64,000 nt of DNA from Pogonophryne albipinna. Its lineage: Eukaryota; Chordata; Actinopteri; Perciformes; Artedidraconidae. The notes beneath the pieces were generated by a model. The model saw only the letters and a program-made list of their open reading frames with translations. It searched no databases and was not told the origin of the DNA. A program made the translations under genes and the position numbers. The DNA lies in contig CM053249.1 of the NCBI GenBank assembly GCA_028583405.1, forward strand, positions 35,602,628 to 35,666,627. The letters are read 5' to 3'. Below, piece after piece: positions 63,347 through 64,000 of this stretch; positions within the stretch are counted from its first letter, which is position 1; each line of letters opens with the position of its first letter.

Positions 63347-64000
<654 letters not shown>

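Overview
The window looks like intergenic or intronic DNA from a ray-finned (teleost) fish. I found no intact host gene, tRNA or rRNA. The fish assignment rests on the mix of repeats: very long CA/GT microsatellites, L2/CR1-type LINEs, many hAT and PIF/Harbinger-like elements with clear target-site duplications (TSDs), TTAA-flanked miniature elements, and Ty3/gypsy and BEL/Pao remnants. The long open frames come from retrotransposons, transposases or tandem repeats. Family names are from recognition of motifs and termini, not from database searches.

0-16 kb: mostly single-copy DNA with a 21-bp minisatellite (291-416), a GT/poly-G tract, a 1.2-kb 30/19-bp minisatellite (1852-3066), an ACT tract, a miniature inverted-repeat element (3671-4314), a nest of up to four elements (8701-10252) and a 1-kb hAT (12162-13164). 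16-26 kb: a 1.55-kb hAT, a 190-bp AC tract, a 237-bp hAT miniature, a broken unrecognised coding relic (about 22977-23360), and one inverted-repeat element inside another (24086-25911).

26-34 kb: two related Harbinger-type miniatures, one of them (29305-29898) inserted cleanly in the reverse transcriptase gene of a 5'-truncated L2 LINE. A gypsy integrase tail and hAT remnants follow. 34-48 kb: LTR-like sequences, a hAT with a perfect 8-bp TSD (35206-36284), a block of tandem repeats (38100-40590) behind a possible LTR and gag-like start, a second copy of that hAT split by another hAT (41927-44387), and two TTAA-flanked miniatures side by side.

48.1-61.5 kb is the most striking part. One hAT transposon, marked by matching 9-bp flanks and similar ends, appears to have been expanded to 13.4 kb by insertions. 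Its transposase gene is split by a 6.1-kb element with terminal inverted repeats of about 670 bp. That element carries a 1.14-kb hAT in its left arm and a 1.7-kb TA-flanked repeat in its middle. The rest of the host hAT holds a collapsed BEL/Pao element, an L2-type LINE, an AC tract and another miniature element. 61.5-64 kb: an AT-flanked miniature, single-copy DNA and a 125-bp AC tract.

Several repeat-free stretches have the look of conserved non-coding DNA. That is inference only and needs alignment. Nothing here works as a pathway; the layers record successive insertions, and the nesting gives their relative order.
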